Shown: piece by piece, positions 44,529 to 53,378 of the stretch | How positions within the stretch are numbered: the first letter of the stretch is position 1 | How the letters are laid out: every line of letters begins with the position of its first letter | Assembly (NCBI RefSeq): GCF_000621145.1 | Contig: NZ_JHZB01000003.1 | Location: forward strand, 62,001-126,000 | DNA length: 64,000 bases | Direction: 5' to 3' | Origin: Desulfobulbus elongatus DSM 2908 | GTDB lineage: Bacteria > Desulfobacterota > Desulfobulbia > Desulfobulbales > Desulfobulbaceae | The notes under the pieces: generated by a model | Database searches by the model: none | Told to the model about the DNA's origin: nothing | The model's input: the letters and a program-made list of their open reading frames with translations, nothing else | Translations under genes and position numbers: made by a program

Positions 44529-45263
44529 TCAGAACGGCCAGGTGTTGTCGAAAATCCGCATCAGCCAGCCGGGCTTCTGTTTGTCGGAAAGGGCTCCCTT
44601 GCCGGTATAGGTGATCTGCGCGTTGAGGATGTTGCCGGAATCGATGGTGTTGTCGGGCGTGACATCGTAAGGCCGGACAATACCGGTCAGGTAGATGATC
44701 TGATTTTCATTGTTGACGGCCACCGATTTTCCGCCCCGTATCTTCAGATTGCCGTTGGGATACACCTCCACCACCTGGGTGGTGAGGGTGGCGACCAGGT
44801 TTTCCGAGCGGGTGGTTCTGCCCGTGCCGCTGAACTCGTTGCCGGAACTGGCCTCGATCATGGACGAGGGCGTGATCTTGGTCTTGTCCTCCACGGTTTG
44901 TTCCAGGCCGAAGAAGCTCGAGATTCCGGCGGAGATGCTGGAGTCGCGCGAGGTGTCGGTGGTGGCCTCCTTGGAGGCCTGGGCCTGCTCCTTGATGATC
45001 ACCGTGACGATATCGCCCACCCGCCGGGCCTTGACGTCCGACAGCCAACTGCCCTCGTCGCCGTTCCACAGGGTGCCGGGCGATTGGGGCCTGGGATTGG
45101 CCGTCACCGGCTCCTCCAGGGGCTCGTGGGCGGCGGTCACCTCCTGGGTCCGCGGGGCGCAACCGGCCACCAGGGCGGCGAGGAGCGGCAGGAACCACAG
45201 CAGGTGCCTCCAGTCGGCCACCGGTCGATCCGGCGCATGGCGCGGGCATGCCAATCGTCGCAT
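44529..45263 (-). CDS. flgH: Flagellar L-ring lipoprotein FlgH
   Basis: A 244-residue outer-membrane ring protein. The lipobox LVAGC places the lipidated Cys at residue 35; the N-terminal region before the hydrophobic core is unusually long (about 20 residues), though no later start is available. Signature text: SDVKARRVGDIVTVIIKEQAQASKEA and NGNLKIRGGKSVAVNNENQ. It ends LSDKQKPGWLMRIFDNTWPF, as in the family. It lies four bases after flgA. Confidence 0.95.
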   Translation of the reverse strand: MRRLACPRHAPDRPVADWRHLLWFLPLLAALVAGCAPRTQEVTAAHEPLEEPVTANPRPQSPGTLWNGDEGSWLSDVKARRVGDIVTVIIKEQAQASKEATTDTSRDSSISAGISSFFGLEQTVEDKTKITPSSMIEASSGNEFSGTGRTTRSENLVATLTTQVVEVYPNGNLKIRGGKSVAVNNENQIIYLTGIVRPYDVTPDNTIDSGNILNAQITYTGKGALSDKQKPGWLMRIFDNTWPF

Positions 45264-45267
45264 GATG

Positions 45268-46221
45268 TCAGAACTCCACGGAAACCACGCCGGGACCGTT
45301 GACGCGGCAATGAATCATTTTGTTCGAGCCGATGTTCTTGACCGGGATGGTCTCGCCCATCCGGCCGTCGGTCTTGGCCAGACCGCTGGTGGACAGCTCC
45401 AGGGGCCCCTTGCGGGCAAAAATTTTGACCAGCTCCCCTCCCTTGATCACCGGCGGCAGGACGATATGTTCCGACCTGAGGATCGTGCCCGGCGGGACCG
45501 TGCGGGCGACCTGCTTGCCCAGGATCTCCTCCCGGACAAGCAGCGGGCCGTCGACGCCCCCGATGTCCTGGCGCTGCGGCACGACATTCTCCTCGGTCAC
45601 CAGATCGCCCTTGTGCAGGGTGGTGGCGGCCGTCAGCACCTCGGCGACCATTTCCAGCCGTCCCCGGACCGTGCAGGTGCCGGCGGGGCGGCCATCGACG
45701 AACAGGGCGATGGTGAAGCTGGTGCTGCCCACGATGCCTGGTCGGGATGGCGTGATCTTCCAGGAGAGCGCGCCCGGCGGCAGCGTCATCGCCTCGGGGG
45801 TCCGGACCGACGTGAGCCTGATTTCCGCCTTGGGCAGCATGGCGCTGTTTTCCCTGAGATAGGCGACGATCATCTCCTGCATCCGTTCCGGGGTCAAGGT
45901 CAAGCCCCCGCGTTCCACGACGATGGTCTGGCTGCCCTGCCAGTCGACATCGGCCGTCTCGGGCCGGTTGCGCAGGCTGTTGATCACGGTGACGACGGAC
46001 AGCTCCTTCGATTTTCCCGGCGCCGGCGCCGAGGCGACCGGCAGTTGCCCCAGGGCCTCGGTTGCGTCGCCCGTGGGGTGGATGACGGCGATATCGGCCA
46101 GGACGATTCTCGGACCGGTCACCACGGCGTTGGCCCTGAAATGGACCGACACCTGGGCGGCCGCCAGCGCCGGACCGAGGAGCAGCCAGCAGGCGGCTAT
46201 GGCAAGGGCAAGCTGGTTCAC
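45268..46221 (-). CDS. flgA: Flagellar P-ring assembly chaperone FlgA
   Basis: A 317-residue periplasmic protein with a Sec signal peptide (residues 1-22, ending ALAAA). The C-terminal SAF-type domain has TLHKGDLVTEENVVPQRQD, GKQVARTVPPGTILRSEHI and GELVKIFARKGPLELSTSG. It ends with the typical GETIPVKNIGSNKMIHCRV segment. It helps FlgI assemble. It is longer than E. coli FlgA because of an N-terminal beta domain. Gene order flgG-flgA-flgH is usual in this group. Confidence 0.93.
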   Translation of the reverse strand: MNQLALAIAACWLLLGPALAAAQVSVHFRANAVVTGPRIVLADIAVIHPTGDATEALGQLPVASAPAPGKSKELSVVTVINSLRNRPETADVDWQGSQTIVVERGGLTLTPERMQEMIVAYLRENSAMLPKAEIRLTSVRTPEAMTLPPGALSWKITPSRPGIVGSTSFTIALFVDGRPAGTCTVRGRLEMVAEVLTAATTLHKGDLVTEENVVPQRQDIGGVDGPLLVREEILGKQVARTVPPGTILRSEHIVLPPVIKGGELVKIFARKGPLELSTSGLAKTDGRMGETIPVKNIGSNKMIHCRVNGPGVVSVEF

Positions 46222-46225
46222 TTGA

Positions 46226-47008
46226 TCACGTCATGTTGGTGACGGTCTGCATCATCTCGTCCGAGGTGGTGATCACCTTGGAGTTGATCTCGAAGGCACG
46301 CTGCGCCGTGATCATCTGGGTCAGTTCCTCGACCAGATTGACGTTGGAATTCTCCACATATCCCTGGAGCAGGGTGCCGATGCCGTTGGTTCCGGGGACG
46401 CCGATCAGGGCCACGCCCGAGGCCTCGGTTTCCCGGAACAGGTTTTTGCCGATGGAGATCAGGCCGGCCTCGTTGACGAAATCGGCCAGGTCGATATTGC
46501 CCAGTTCCGTCGCAAGGGTGCTGTCACCGATGATGGCGCTGACCACGCCGGTCTCGCTGATGGTGACGTTCTGCGCATCTTCGGGGATGGTGATTTCCGG
46601 CTGGATGGGATACCCGTCCGAGGTGGTGATCCGGCCGGTGCCGTCCAGCTTGAGGCTGCCCGCCCTGGTGTAGGCGGTATTGCCGTCGGGCAGGCCGACC
46701 TGGAAAAATCCGGCGCCCTCGATGGCCACATCGAAGGTATTGCCGGTCTGGACGATATCGCCCTCGGTGAAAATCTTGGTGACCGCCCCCGGCTTGACGC
46801 CCAGGCCCACCTGGATGCCGGTGGGCGACGTGGTGTCCGCGGAGGTCGGTGAGCCGGGAACCTTCATGATCTGGTAGAGCAGGTCCTGGAAGTCGGCCCG
46901 GCTTTTCTTGAAGCCGGAGGTCGAAACGTTGGCCAGGTTGTTGGCGATGACGTCCATGTTGAGACTTTGGGCCGACATGCCGGTGGTTGATGTCCAGAGT
47001 GAGCGCAT
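46226..47008 (-). CDS. flgG: Flagellar distal rod protein FlgG
   Basis: A 260-residue rod protein. The axial motif DVIANNLANVSTSGFKKSR is at about 19-37, the rod-specific FQDLLYQIMKVPGS insert follows (absent from hook protein), and the C-terminal NVNLVEELTQMITAQRAFEINSKVI is family-defining. The ATG at 47008 has GAGG upstream with a long spacer. It follows flgF by 51 bases. Confidence 0.96.
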   Translation of the reverse strand: MRSLWTSTTGMSAQSLNMDVIANNLANVSTSGFKKSRADFQDLLYQIMKVPGSPTSADTTSPTGIQVGLGVKPGAVTKIFTEGDIVQTGNTFDVAIEGAGFFQVGLPDGNTAYTRAGSLKLDGTGRITTSDGYPIQPEITIPEDAQNVTISETGVVSAIIGDSTLATELGNIDLADFVNEAGLISIGKNLFRETEASGVALIGVPGTNGIGTLLQGYVENSNVNLVEELTQMITAQRAFEINSKVITTSDEMMQTVTNMT

Positions 47009-47059
47009 GGAATATGAGCCTCGCGTGTGCGGCGGTACCGCCGTCAAAAAGTTCCGATG

Positions 47060-47794
47060 TTAGCCGACCGAGCCGAGCTCGTCCTGTTTCTCGCCGAGCT
47101 TCGAGTAGCTCTCGATGACTTTGGTATGCGCCTCGAACGATCGCTGGCTGGCGATCATGGCGGTCATTTCCTCCACCATGTTGACATTGGCGGTCTCAAG
47201 GTTGCCCTGCACCACCCGGAATTCGGCCAGGGGCTGGTCGCCGCCCTCGGTCAGTCGGTAGAGGGAATGGCCGACCTTGGTCAGCTTGTTTTGATCCGCG
47301 ATGCCGAAGACCTGCAGGGTGCCGCCGGTCTGTTCGCCGTTGACGGAGATTTCCCCCGATTCGGCGATGACGATGCTCTTCCCCTGGGTGGTGTCGACCT
47401 GCATGGGTTCGTCGCCGGCGCCCAGCACGGTGAAGCCTTCCTCGGTCATGATGGTGCCGTTGTTGTCGAGATGCAGCCGGCCGGCGCGGGTGTACAGGAC
47501 CTCGCCCCCCCGGCGCACCTTGAAGAATCCGGGACCGTCGATGGCCACGTCCAGGGAGCGGTCGGTGGTCTGCATGCCGCCCTGGCTGAAATCGGTGGCG
47601 ATGGTGCGGGTGCGGGCATAGTTGATGCCCCTGGTCGTGCGCGTCTGCTTGGCACCCTGCAAAAGGGCGGCGAAACCGATGCGGTCCTTCTTGAAGCTGG
47701 TGGTGTTGACGTTGGCCAGGTTGGAGGCGATGTTGCTCATCGCCTGTTCCCTGGTCAATGCTCCGCTGAGTGCGCTGTATTTTCCCGAAACCAT
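47060..47794 (-). CDS. flgF: Flagellar proximal rod protein FlgF
   Basis: A 244-residue axial protein starting MVSGKYSALSGALTREQAMSNIASNLANVNT. The C-terminus VNMVEEMTAMIASQRSFEAHTKVIES is typical of rod proteins. It is distinguished from FlgG by length and order. The ATG at 47794 has a weak ribosome site. It follows the DUF2802-like gene by 95 bases, with no separate promoter recognised. Confidence 0.93.
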   Translation of the reverse strand: MVSGKYSALSGALTREQAMSNIASNLANVNTTSFKKDRIGFAALLQGAKQTRTTRGINYARTRTIATDFSQGGMQTTDRSLDVAIDGPGFFKVRRGGEVLYTRAGRLHLDNNGTIMTEEGFTVLGAGDEPMQVDTTQGKSIVIAESGEISVNGEQTGGTLQVFGIADQNKLTKVGHSLYRLTEGGDQPLAEFRVVQGNLETANVNMVEEMTAMIASQRSFEAHTKVIESYSKLGEKQDELGSVG

Positions 47795-47889
47795 GGGGGC
47801 TCTGTCGTGATGTCCTGTCGATCGAGGGGGTTTGTCTTCTTTTCGGAAACCGGCCGGCGCTTCTTTACGGGAAAAGACCGTCCGTCCGG

Positions 47890-48303
47890 TCAGCGGCCGA
47901 TTTTGGCCACGTGGCAGAGGCTGAGCAACTGGGCGGCCTCGACGCCGGAAATCCCGAGAATGGAGGCCACCTGGTCGCTGTCCATGCCCTGGGCCGCCAG
48001 TTTGGCGAGAATGCGGTATTTCTCCGGCGGCTGCCTGCCGATCTTGGCCATGGTGTCCAACCGCGGCCGCTGCAGGCTCGTGGTCAGGCTCGCCGCCTCC
48101 AGGCTGGCGCCGAACGGCTCCCGCGACGGTGCGCCGCCGTCGTCCCGCAGGGCGGCGTCGATCTTGCGCTGGAGGGCCAGGATTCTCTCGGTCTGTTGCT
48201 GGCACGCAAAGCGCCGGCGTCTGGTCAGCAGCAGGAAGAACGACAGGCAGAGGGCGGCGGCGGCCAGGGTGCCGCCCATGAGTGCGGGGATGAGTTGCGA
48301 CAT
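47890..48303 (-). CDS. DUF2802-like membrane-anchored protein
   Basis: A 137-residue protein with one N-terminal membrane helix (about 5-27), a basic stop-transfer RRRRF, a helical linker and a C-terminal helix-turn-helix-like segment (KYRILAKLAAQGMDSDQVASILGISGVEAAQLLSL). Proteins of this DUF2802/DUF6115 type commonly sit between fliA and rod genes. The role is unknown. Confidence 0.78.
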   Translation of the reverse strand: MSQLIPALMGGTLAAAALCLSFFLLLTRRRRFACQQQTERILALQRKIDAALRDDGGAPSREPFGASLEAASLTTSLQRPRLDTMAKIGRQPPEKYRILAKLAAQGMDSDQVASILGISGVEAAQLLSLCHVAKIGR

Positions 48304-48322
48304 GACGGCCTCGGAAGTGGGT

Positions 48323-49057
48323 TCAGGGTTCGTATAAATCTGAGTTGATCAGTTTGACCCGCAGCTTCAGCAGGGCCTGGCTGTGCAACTGGGAAACCCT
48401 GCCCTCGGAAACGTTCAGCACCTCGGCGATCTCCTTCTGGGTGAGTTCCTCGTAATAGTACAGGGCGATGACCAGCCGTTCCTTTTCCGAGAGTTCTTCC
48501 AGGATCTCGGCCATCAACCGGGTCATTTCCTCCTTCTCGATCAGATCGGAGGGGGTGGCACCGCCGATGTCCTCCAGGCTGTCGAGAAAGCTCCGGCCCT
48601 CCTCGGTGTGATCGAGGGTTTCGTGGAGGCTGACGCAGCCCAGATGACTGACCTCGGCGAGCAGGACGCGGTATTCGTCCAGGGACATGGCCATTTCGGC
48701 GGCCATCTCCTGTTCCTCCGGCGAGCGGCCCAACTGCCGTTCCAGACGGAGCATGGTCTGGGTCAGCTGGTTCTGCTTGTCGCGCATCGACCGGGAAAAC
48801 CAGTCGAGCTTGCGCATCTCGTCCAAAATGGCGCCGCGCACGCGGTATTCGGCGAAGGTCTTGAATTTGACGCCCTTGGCGGCGTCGAATTTGTTGGCGG
48901 CGTCGATCAGACCGACCATGGCGGCGCTGGTCATGTCCTCCTTGGTCATGAAACTCGGCACCTGGGGGATCATGCGCTGCACCACCAGTTCAACCAGGGG
49001 CATGTGCTCCCGGATCAACTGGGAACGGTCATCGAGCGGCGGTACCGGCGGAAACAT
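48323..49057 (-). CDS. fliA: RNA polymerase sigma-28 factor FliA
   Basis: A 244-residue flagellar sigma factor directing late genes (flagellins, flgM operon). Region 2 shows MVGLIDAANKFDAAKGVKFKTFAEYRVRGAILDEMRKLDW. Region 4 ends with the helix-turn-helix LTQKEIAEVLNVSEGRVSQLHSQAL. Length is normal. It follows flhG by 41 bases in the sigma-54 operon, consistent with a class II gene. Its promoters and its anti-sigma FlgM are both in this window. Confidence 0.97.
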   Translation of the reverse strand: MFPPVPPLDDRSQLIREHMPLVELVVQRMIPQVPSFMTKEDMTSAAMVGLIDAANKFDAAKGVKFKTFAEYRVRGAILDEMRKLDWFSRSMRDKQNQLTQTMLRLERQLGRSPEEQEMAAEMAMSLDEYRVLLAEVSHLGCVSLHETLDHTEEGRSFLDSLEDIGGATPSDLIEKEEMTRLMAEILEELSEKERLVIALYYYEELTQKEIAEVLNVSEGRVSQLHSQALLKLRVKLINSDLYEP

Positions 49058-49098
49058 GGCGATTCTCGGGGGCAGAAGTCAATGCATGGACTGCGGCA

Positions 49099-49998
49099 TC
49101 ATTTGGCGCCGAACTCGAGCAGACGCTTCCAGAAGAACTGGATCGAACCCTTGGGGCCGATGGTCTGGGGTTCCTGCACCACGGTGCGGGCCAGCGCCTC
49201 GAAGGCGTGGCTGGTCCGACTGTCGGGGAAGAGCTGCACCAGGGTCTGCTGTTTGCGGATGGCGTCCACCATCAACTTGTCCCGGGGGATCGAGCCGATG
49301 TAGTCGATGGAGATGTCCAGGTAGCGGTTGGCCACCATGGTCAGCTTGCGGTAGACGTCCAGGGCCTCGTCCTCGTTCTTGATGAAGTTGACGATCAGGT
49401 TGAAGTGCTTCTCGTGGTACTGGTTGGAGAGCAGCTTCATCAGGGCGTAGGCGTCGGTGATGGCCGTGGGCTCCGGCGTGGTCACCACCAGGATTTCCTG
49501 GGCTGCGGTGTTGAAATAGGTGACGTTCTCCGAAATCCCGGCCTCGGTGTCGATGAGGACGAAATCGAAATCGTTGTTCATCGAGTCGAGCGCTTCCAAC
49601 AGCCGCATCTTCTGCTGGGAGTCGAGCCGGGTGAACCGTTGCACCCCGGAGCCTGCCGGCAGGATCTTGATGCCTTCCGGGCCGCCGACGAGGATCGACT
49701 CCAGTCCCTGTTCGCCGGTGAAGAAGTGGTTGAGGTTGTGGCTCGGCGCCAGGCCGAAGACCACGTCGATGTTGGCCAGGCCGAGATCGGCATCCAGGAT
49801 CAGCACCCGCTTGCCCATGCGGGCGAGCAGGACGGCCAGATTGGCCACCACGGCCGTCTTGCCGACCCCGCCCTTGCCGCTGGTGATGGCAAAGACCCGG
49901 GTCGCGGGCCGGCCGGACCCGGTCTCGGCCCGTTCCGGACTGTTCATGGCCCGCAGGGTGCCGGCCTGGTCTGTGGCTCGTGATGCGTGGTCAGCCAT
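49099..49998 (-). CDS. flhG: Flagellar number regulator FlhG (FleN, MinD-like ATPase)
   Basis: A 299-residue MinD/ParA-type ATPase that limits flagellar number, acting with FlhF. The N-terminal DQAGTLR (residues 10-16) matches the DQAxxLR helix that activates the FlhF GTPase. The Walker A SGKGGVGKT is at 40-48, followed by ILDADLGLANIDVVFGL and a C-terminal amphipathic tail. The ATG at 49998 keeps the DQA motif near the N-terminus, has GGGAG upstream and overlaps flhF by eight bases. Confidence 0.95.
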   Translation of the reverse strand: MADHASRATDQAGTLRAMNSPERAETGSGRPATRVFAITSGKGGVGKTAVVANLAVLLARMGKRVLILDADLGLANIDVVFGLAPSHNLNHFFTGEQGLESILVGGPEGIKILPAGSGVQRFTRLDSQQKMRLLEALDSMNNDFDFVLIDTEAGISENVTYFNTAAQEILVVTTPEPTAITDAYALMKLLSNQYHEKHFNLIVNFIKNEDEALDVYRKLTMVANRYLDISIDYIGSIPRDKLMVDAIRKQQTLVQLFPDSRTSHAFEALARTVVQEPQTIGPKGSIQFFWKRLLEFGAK

Positions 49999-51277
49999 GC
50001 TTCGGGCTCCCATGGTCGTTCAGGATGAGGGCGGCGATGTCCGCCGGGGTGGGCATGAGCAGGTCCTCCGGCACCCTCTGGCCATTGGTGAGAAACGAAA
50101 TCGGGGTGTCATTCTTGTAATGGATGTTGAGGAGCACGCCCAATTGGTCGCACTCGTCGATCTTGCTGAAGATGAAATTGCTGATCGGCAGGACCGAGAA
50201 GCGCCGGACCGTTTCCTCGAGTTCGCGCTCGCGGGTGGTCGCCGACAGGAGCAGATGGTTGTCGATCCCCAGTTCCGGCCGGAGAAAGGCCGCCAGTTCC
50301 TCGATGTCGAGGCCGCTTTTCGGGCTGCGGCCGGCGGTATCGATCAGGATCAGGTCGACGTCGCTGAATTTGTCCAGGGCCGCTTCCAACTCCTGGGGCG
50401 CGAGCACCACCTCGACCGGCAGGCGCATGATCTCGCCGTAGACCTTCAACTGCTCCACCGCCGCGATCCGGTAGGTGTCGATGGTGATCAGCCCGATGCG
50501 GCCGCCGTGGCGGCCGAGGTAATGGGCCGCGATCTTGGCCAGGGTGGTGGTCTTGCCCACGCCGGTCGGGCCGATCAGGCTGAGACGCCGCTGCCGGTCG
50601 GGCCGGTCGTCGAGCACGCGCACCGTGCTGAACAGCCGGGCGATGGCCGTCCTGAGAATGGCGATCAGGCCGGCGCTGTCGAGATGGCGCGCCTTGTCGA
50701 TGGTTTCGCGGGTGAAGCGGGCCACCACCTGGGCGGTTTCCTGGTTGATGCCGTAGCCGGTGAGAAATCCGGTCACCGGGTCCATGGCGGCGTTGTGTCC
50801 GGCCGGGGCGGCGAATTCGGGCTCCACGTAGGGACTGCGCAGGCCGGGGGGGGCGTCCAGAGTGGACATGCGGCTGGCCAGCCCCTTGACCAGGGTGCGC
50901 AGCTCGGCCAACTCCGATTGGATGTCCCGTCCGGCCGCCGGTAGATCCCGGCCCGCGGCGGCAGAGGGGTGCCGGTCGCTCTCGCTTTCGCGCCACAGGT
51001 CCTCGTAAGTGAGGTCGGGCCGGGCGGCACCCCGATCCCGGGACGGAACCAACCGGGTTCGCGCCGCCGGGCGCGCCGGCGGTTCGGGTGCCGGTTCCGG
51101 CTCCTGCCAGTTGGTGTCCACGGCGGCGGTGATTTCCATCATCGGCTTGCCGAGCATGCCGAAGGAGCCGTTGCGGATGGTGCGGGTGGAGAGGATGAGG
51201 GCGTCGGGACCCAGCGCCTCCTTGACCATTTTCAGGCCGGTGGCCATGTCTTTTGCTTCAAAGACCTTAACTTGCAT
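49991..51277 (-). CDS. flhF: Flagellar placement GTPase FlhF
   Basis: A 428-residue SRP-type GTPase that recruits the first flagellar parts to the pole. The N-terminal B domain starts MQVKVFEAKDMATGLKMV. A proline/arginine-rich linker (about 65-115) follows. The NG domain has LIGPTGVGKTTTLAKIA (P-loop), DTYRIAAVEQL and DTAGRSP. With FlhG it suggests a polar flagellum. It overlaps flhA by 11 bases and flhG by eight. Confidence 0.96.
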   Translation of the reverse strand: MQVKVFEAKDMATGLKMVKEALGPDALILSTRTIRNGSFGMLGKPMMEITAAVDTNWQEPEPAPEPPARPAARTRLVPSRDRGAARPDLTYEDLWRESESDRHPSAAAGRDLPAAGRDIQSELAELRTLVKGLASRMSTLDAPPGLRSPYVEPEFAAPAGHNAAMDPVTGFLTGYGINQETAQVVARFTRETIDKARHLDSAGLIAILRTAIARLFSTVRVLDDRPDRQRRLSLIGPTGVGKTTTLAKIAAHYLGRHGGRIGLITIDTYRIAAVEQLKVYGEIMRLPVEVVLAPQELEAALDKFSDVDLILIDTAGRSPKSGLDIEELAAFLRPELGIDNHLLLSATTRERELEETVRRFSVLPISNFIFSKIDECDQLGVLLNIHYKNDTPISFLTNGQRVPEDLLMPTPADIAALILNDHGSPKHG

Positions 51278-53369
51278 CGATGGTCACCGTTCCGATGGAT
51301 TGAATGCGGACCTGCGAGGTGATCTCGTTGTGGGACAGTACCGCCAGGTTGGGGAAGTACCGCTCGATCAGCCGGCGGACATGGGGCCGGATCTGGGGCA
51401 GCACCAGCAACGCCGGCAACTGGCCGCCGGCCAGGGACGTGATCAGGTTGTTGAGGTTTTCGAGGATCTTCTGGGCCGTCTTGGGGTCCAGGGCGAGGTA
51501 GCTGCCCCGCTCGCGGTGCTGGATGGCGGTCTGGATGGATTCCTCCACGGTGCGGTCCAGGGTGATCACCGGCATGGTGCCGTCGGACTGGACATGGGCG
51601 GCGGAGATCGACCGCGACAGGGCATGGCGGACGTATTCCGTGAGAATATCCGTATCCTGGGTCATGGCGGCATAGTCGGCCAGGGTCTCCAGGATGGAGC
51701 GCAGGTCGCGGATGGAGACGCCCTCGCGGAGCAGGTTCTGGAGCACCCGCATGACGGTGCCCAGGCTGAGCACATGCGGCACCAGTTCCTCGACCAGCTT
51801 GGGATAGGTCCTGGCCAGGTTGTCGATCAGGGTCTGGGTTTCCTGGCGGCCGAGCAACTCATGGGCGTGCTTCTTGATCATCTCGCTGATGTGGGTGGCC
51901 ATGACCGTGATGCAGTCGACCACGGTGTAGCCGGCGATCTGGGCGCGTTCCCGCTTGTCCTCGGTGATCCAGATGGCCGGCAGGTCGAAGGCCGGCTCCC
52001 TGGTGGGCAAGCCCTTGACGGTCTCGGTGACCAGGCCCGGGTCCATGGCCATGTAATAGCCAGGCATCATCTCGGCGGTGGCGATGTTCACCCCTTTCAG
52101 GTTGATGGTGTACTGGTTCGGATTGAGCTGGAGGTTGTCCTTGATGTGCACCGGCGGCACGATGAAGCCGCTGGTCTGGGCGAACTGCTTGCGGATCGAC
52201 TGGATGCGGGTGAGCAGTTCGCCGTCCTGGGCGGCATCGACAAAGGGGATCAGGCCGTAGCCGACCTCGAATTCGATCAGGTCGACGTTGAGCATTTTTT
52301 CGTAGTCCTGGTCCGGCTTGACCGCCGGCAGCGGCCGTTCGGCCACGGCCTCCTCGAGCTGCCGGGCGGCTTCCACCTTGTCGAGATGATAGGCGGCGGC
52401 GGCCAGGAGCGCGGCGATGACGAGAAAGGGCAGGAAGGGCAGGCCGGGAATCAGGGCAAAACCCAGGAGGATCGCCGCCACCACCCACAGGGCCTTGGAA
52501 TAGCGGGTGAACTGGGCCTTGATTTCGGAACCGAAATCGTTGCGGCCGGCCGAGCGGGTCACCAGCATGCCGGCGGCGGTGGAGATGATCAGGGCCGGAA
52601 CCTGGGAAACCAGGCCGTCGCCCACGGTGAGGATGGTGTAGTTCTTGGCCGCTTCGGCCAGCGGCATGCCCTTTTGCAGCACGCCGATGATGAAGCCGGC
52701 GCCGATATTGATCAGGGTGATGATGATGCCGGCGATGGCGTCGCCGCGGACAAATTTCGAGGCGCCGTCCATGGCGCCGTGGAAGGTGGCCTCGTTGGCG
52801 ATTTCCTCGCGCCGTTTGCGGGCCGTGGCCTCGTCGATCAGGCCGGCGTTGAGGTCGGCGTCGATGGCCATCTGCTTGCCGGGCATGGCATCCAGGGTGA
52901 ACCGGGCCGCCACCTCGGCGATGCGGCCCGCGCCCTTGGTGATGACGATGAAGTTGATGATCACCAGAATGACGAAGATCACCATGCCGACCACATAGGA
53001 GCCGCCGACCACGAACTGGCCGAAGGCCTCGATGACCGCGCCGGCCGCGTCCATGCCCTCGCTGCCGTGCAGCAGGATGAGCCGGGTGGAGGCGACGTTG
53101 AGCGACAGCCGGAACAGGGTGGTCATCAGCAGGATGGCGGGAAAGATCGAAAACTCCACCGCCTTTTCGGTGTACAGGCTGATGATCAGGATGAGGATGG
53201 CGACCGTGATGTTCAGCGACAGGCAGAGGTCGAGGATCATCGGCGGCAGGGGGATGATCATCAGCATGAGGATGCCGATCAGGCCCACCGAGGCCATGAT
53301 GTCGCTGCGCTGCAGGAGTTCGGCCGGCCGTATCCTGCTGAGCAGTGTCCTGTTCTCTGTCGCTTCCAT
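51267..53369 (-). CDS. flhA: Flagellar export gate protein FlhA
   Basis: A 700-residue FHIPEP-family protein. Eight membrane helices fill roughly the first 330 residues, including the conserved ASTRLILLHGSEGMDAAGAVI loop and the PGKQMAIDADLNAG segment with the functional Asp. The cytoplasmic domain (about 360-700), which docks export chaperones, contains ATVHISEM-like text (MATHISEMIKKHAHELLGRQ). Length is normal. It follows flhB by nine bases. Confidence 0.98.
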   Translation of the reverse strand: MEATENRTLLSRIRPAELLQRSDIMASVGLIGILMLMIIPLPPMILDLCLSLNITVAILILIISLYTEKAVEFSIFPAILLMTTLFRLSLNVASTRLILLHGSEGMDAAGAVIEAFGQFVVGGSYVVGMVIFVILVIINFIVITKGAGRIAEVAARFTLDAMPGKQMAIDADLNAGLIDEATARKRREEIANEATFHGAMDGASKFVRGDAIAGIIITLINIGAGFIIGVLQKGMPLAEAAKNYTILTVGDGLVSQVPALIISTAAGMLVTRSAGRNDFGSEIKAQFTRYSKALWVVAAILLGFALIPGLPFLPFLVIAALLAAAAYHLDKVEAARQLEEAVAERPLPAVKPDQDYEKMLNVDLIEFEVGYGLIPFVDAAQDGELLTRIQSIRKQFAQTSGFIVPPVHIKDNLQLNPNQYTINLKGVNIATAEMMPGYYMAMDPGLVTETVKGLPTREPAFDLPAIWITEDKRERAQIAGYTVVDCITVMATHISEMIKKHAHELLGRQETQTLIDNLARTYPKLVEELVPHVLSLGTVMRVLQNLLREGVSIRDLRSILETLADYAAMTQDTDILTEYVRHALSRSISAAHVQSDGTMPVITLDRTVEESIQTAIQHRERGSYLALDPKTAQKILENLNNLITSLAGGQLPALLVLPQIRPHVRRLIERYFPNLAVLSHNEITSQVRIQSIGTVTIDAS

Positions 53370-53378
53370 GTCCTTTCT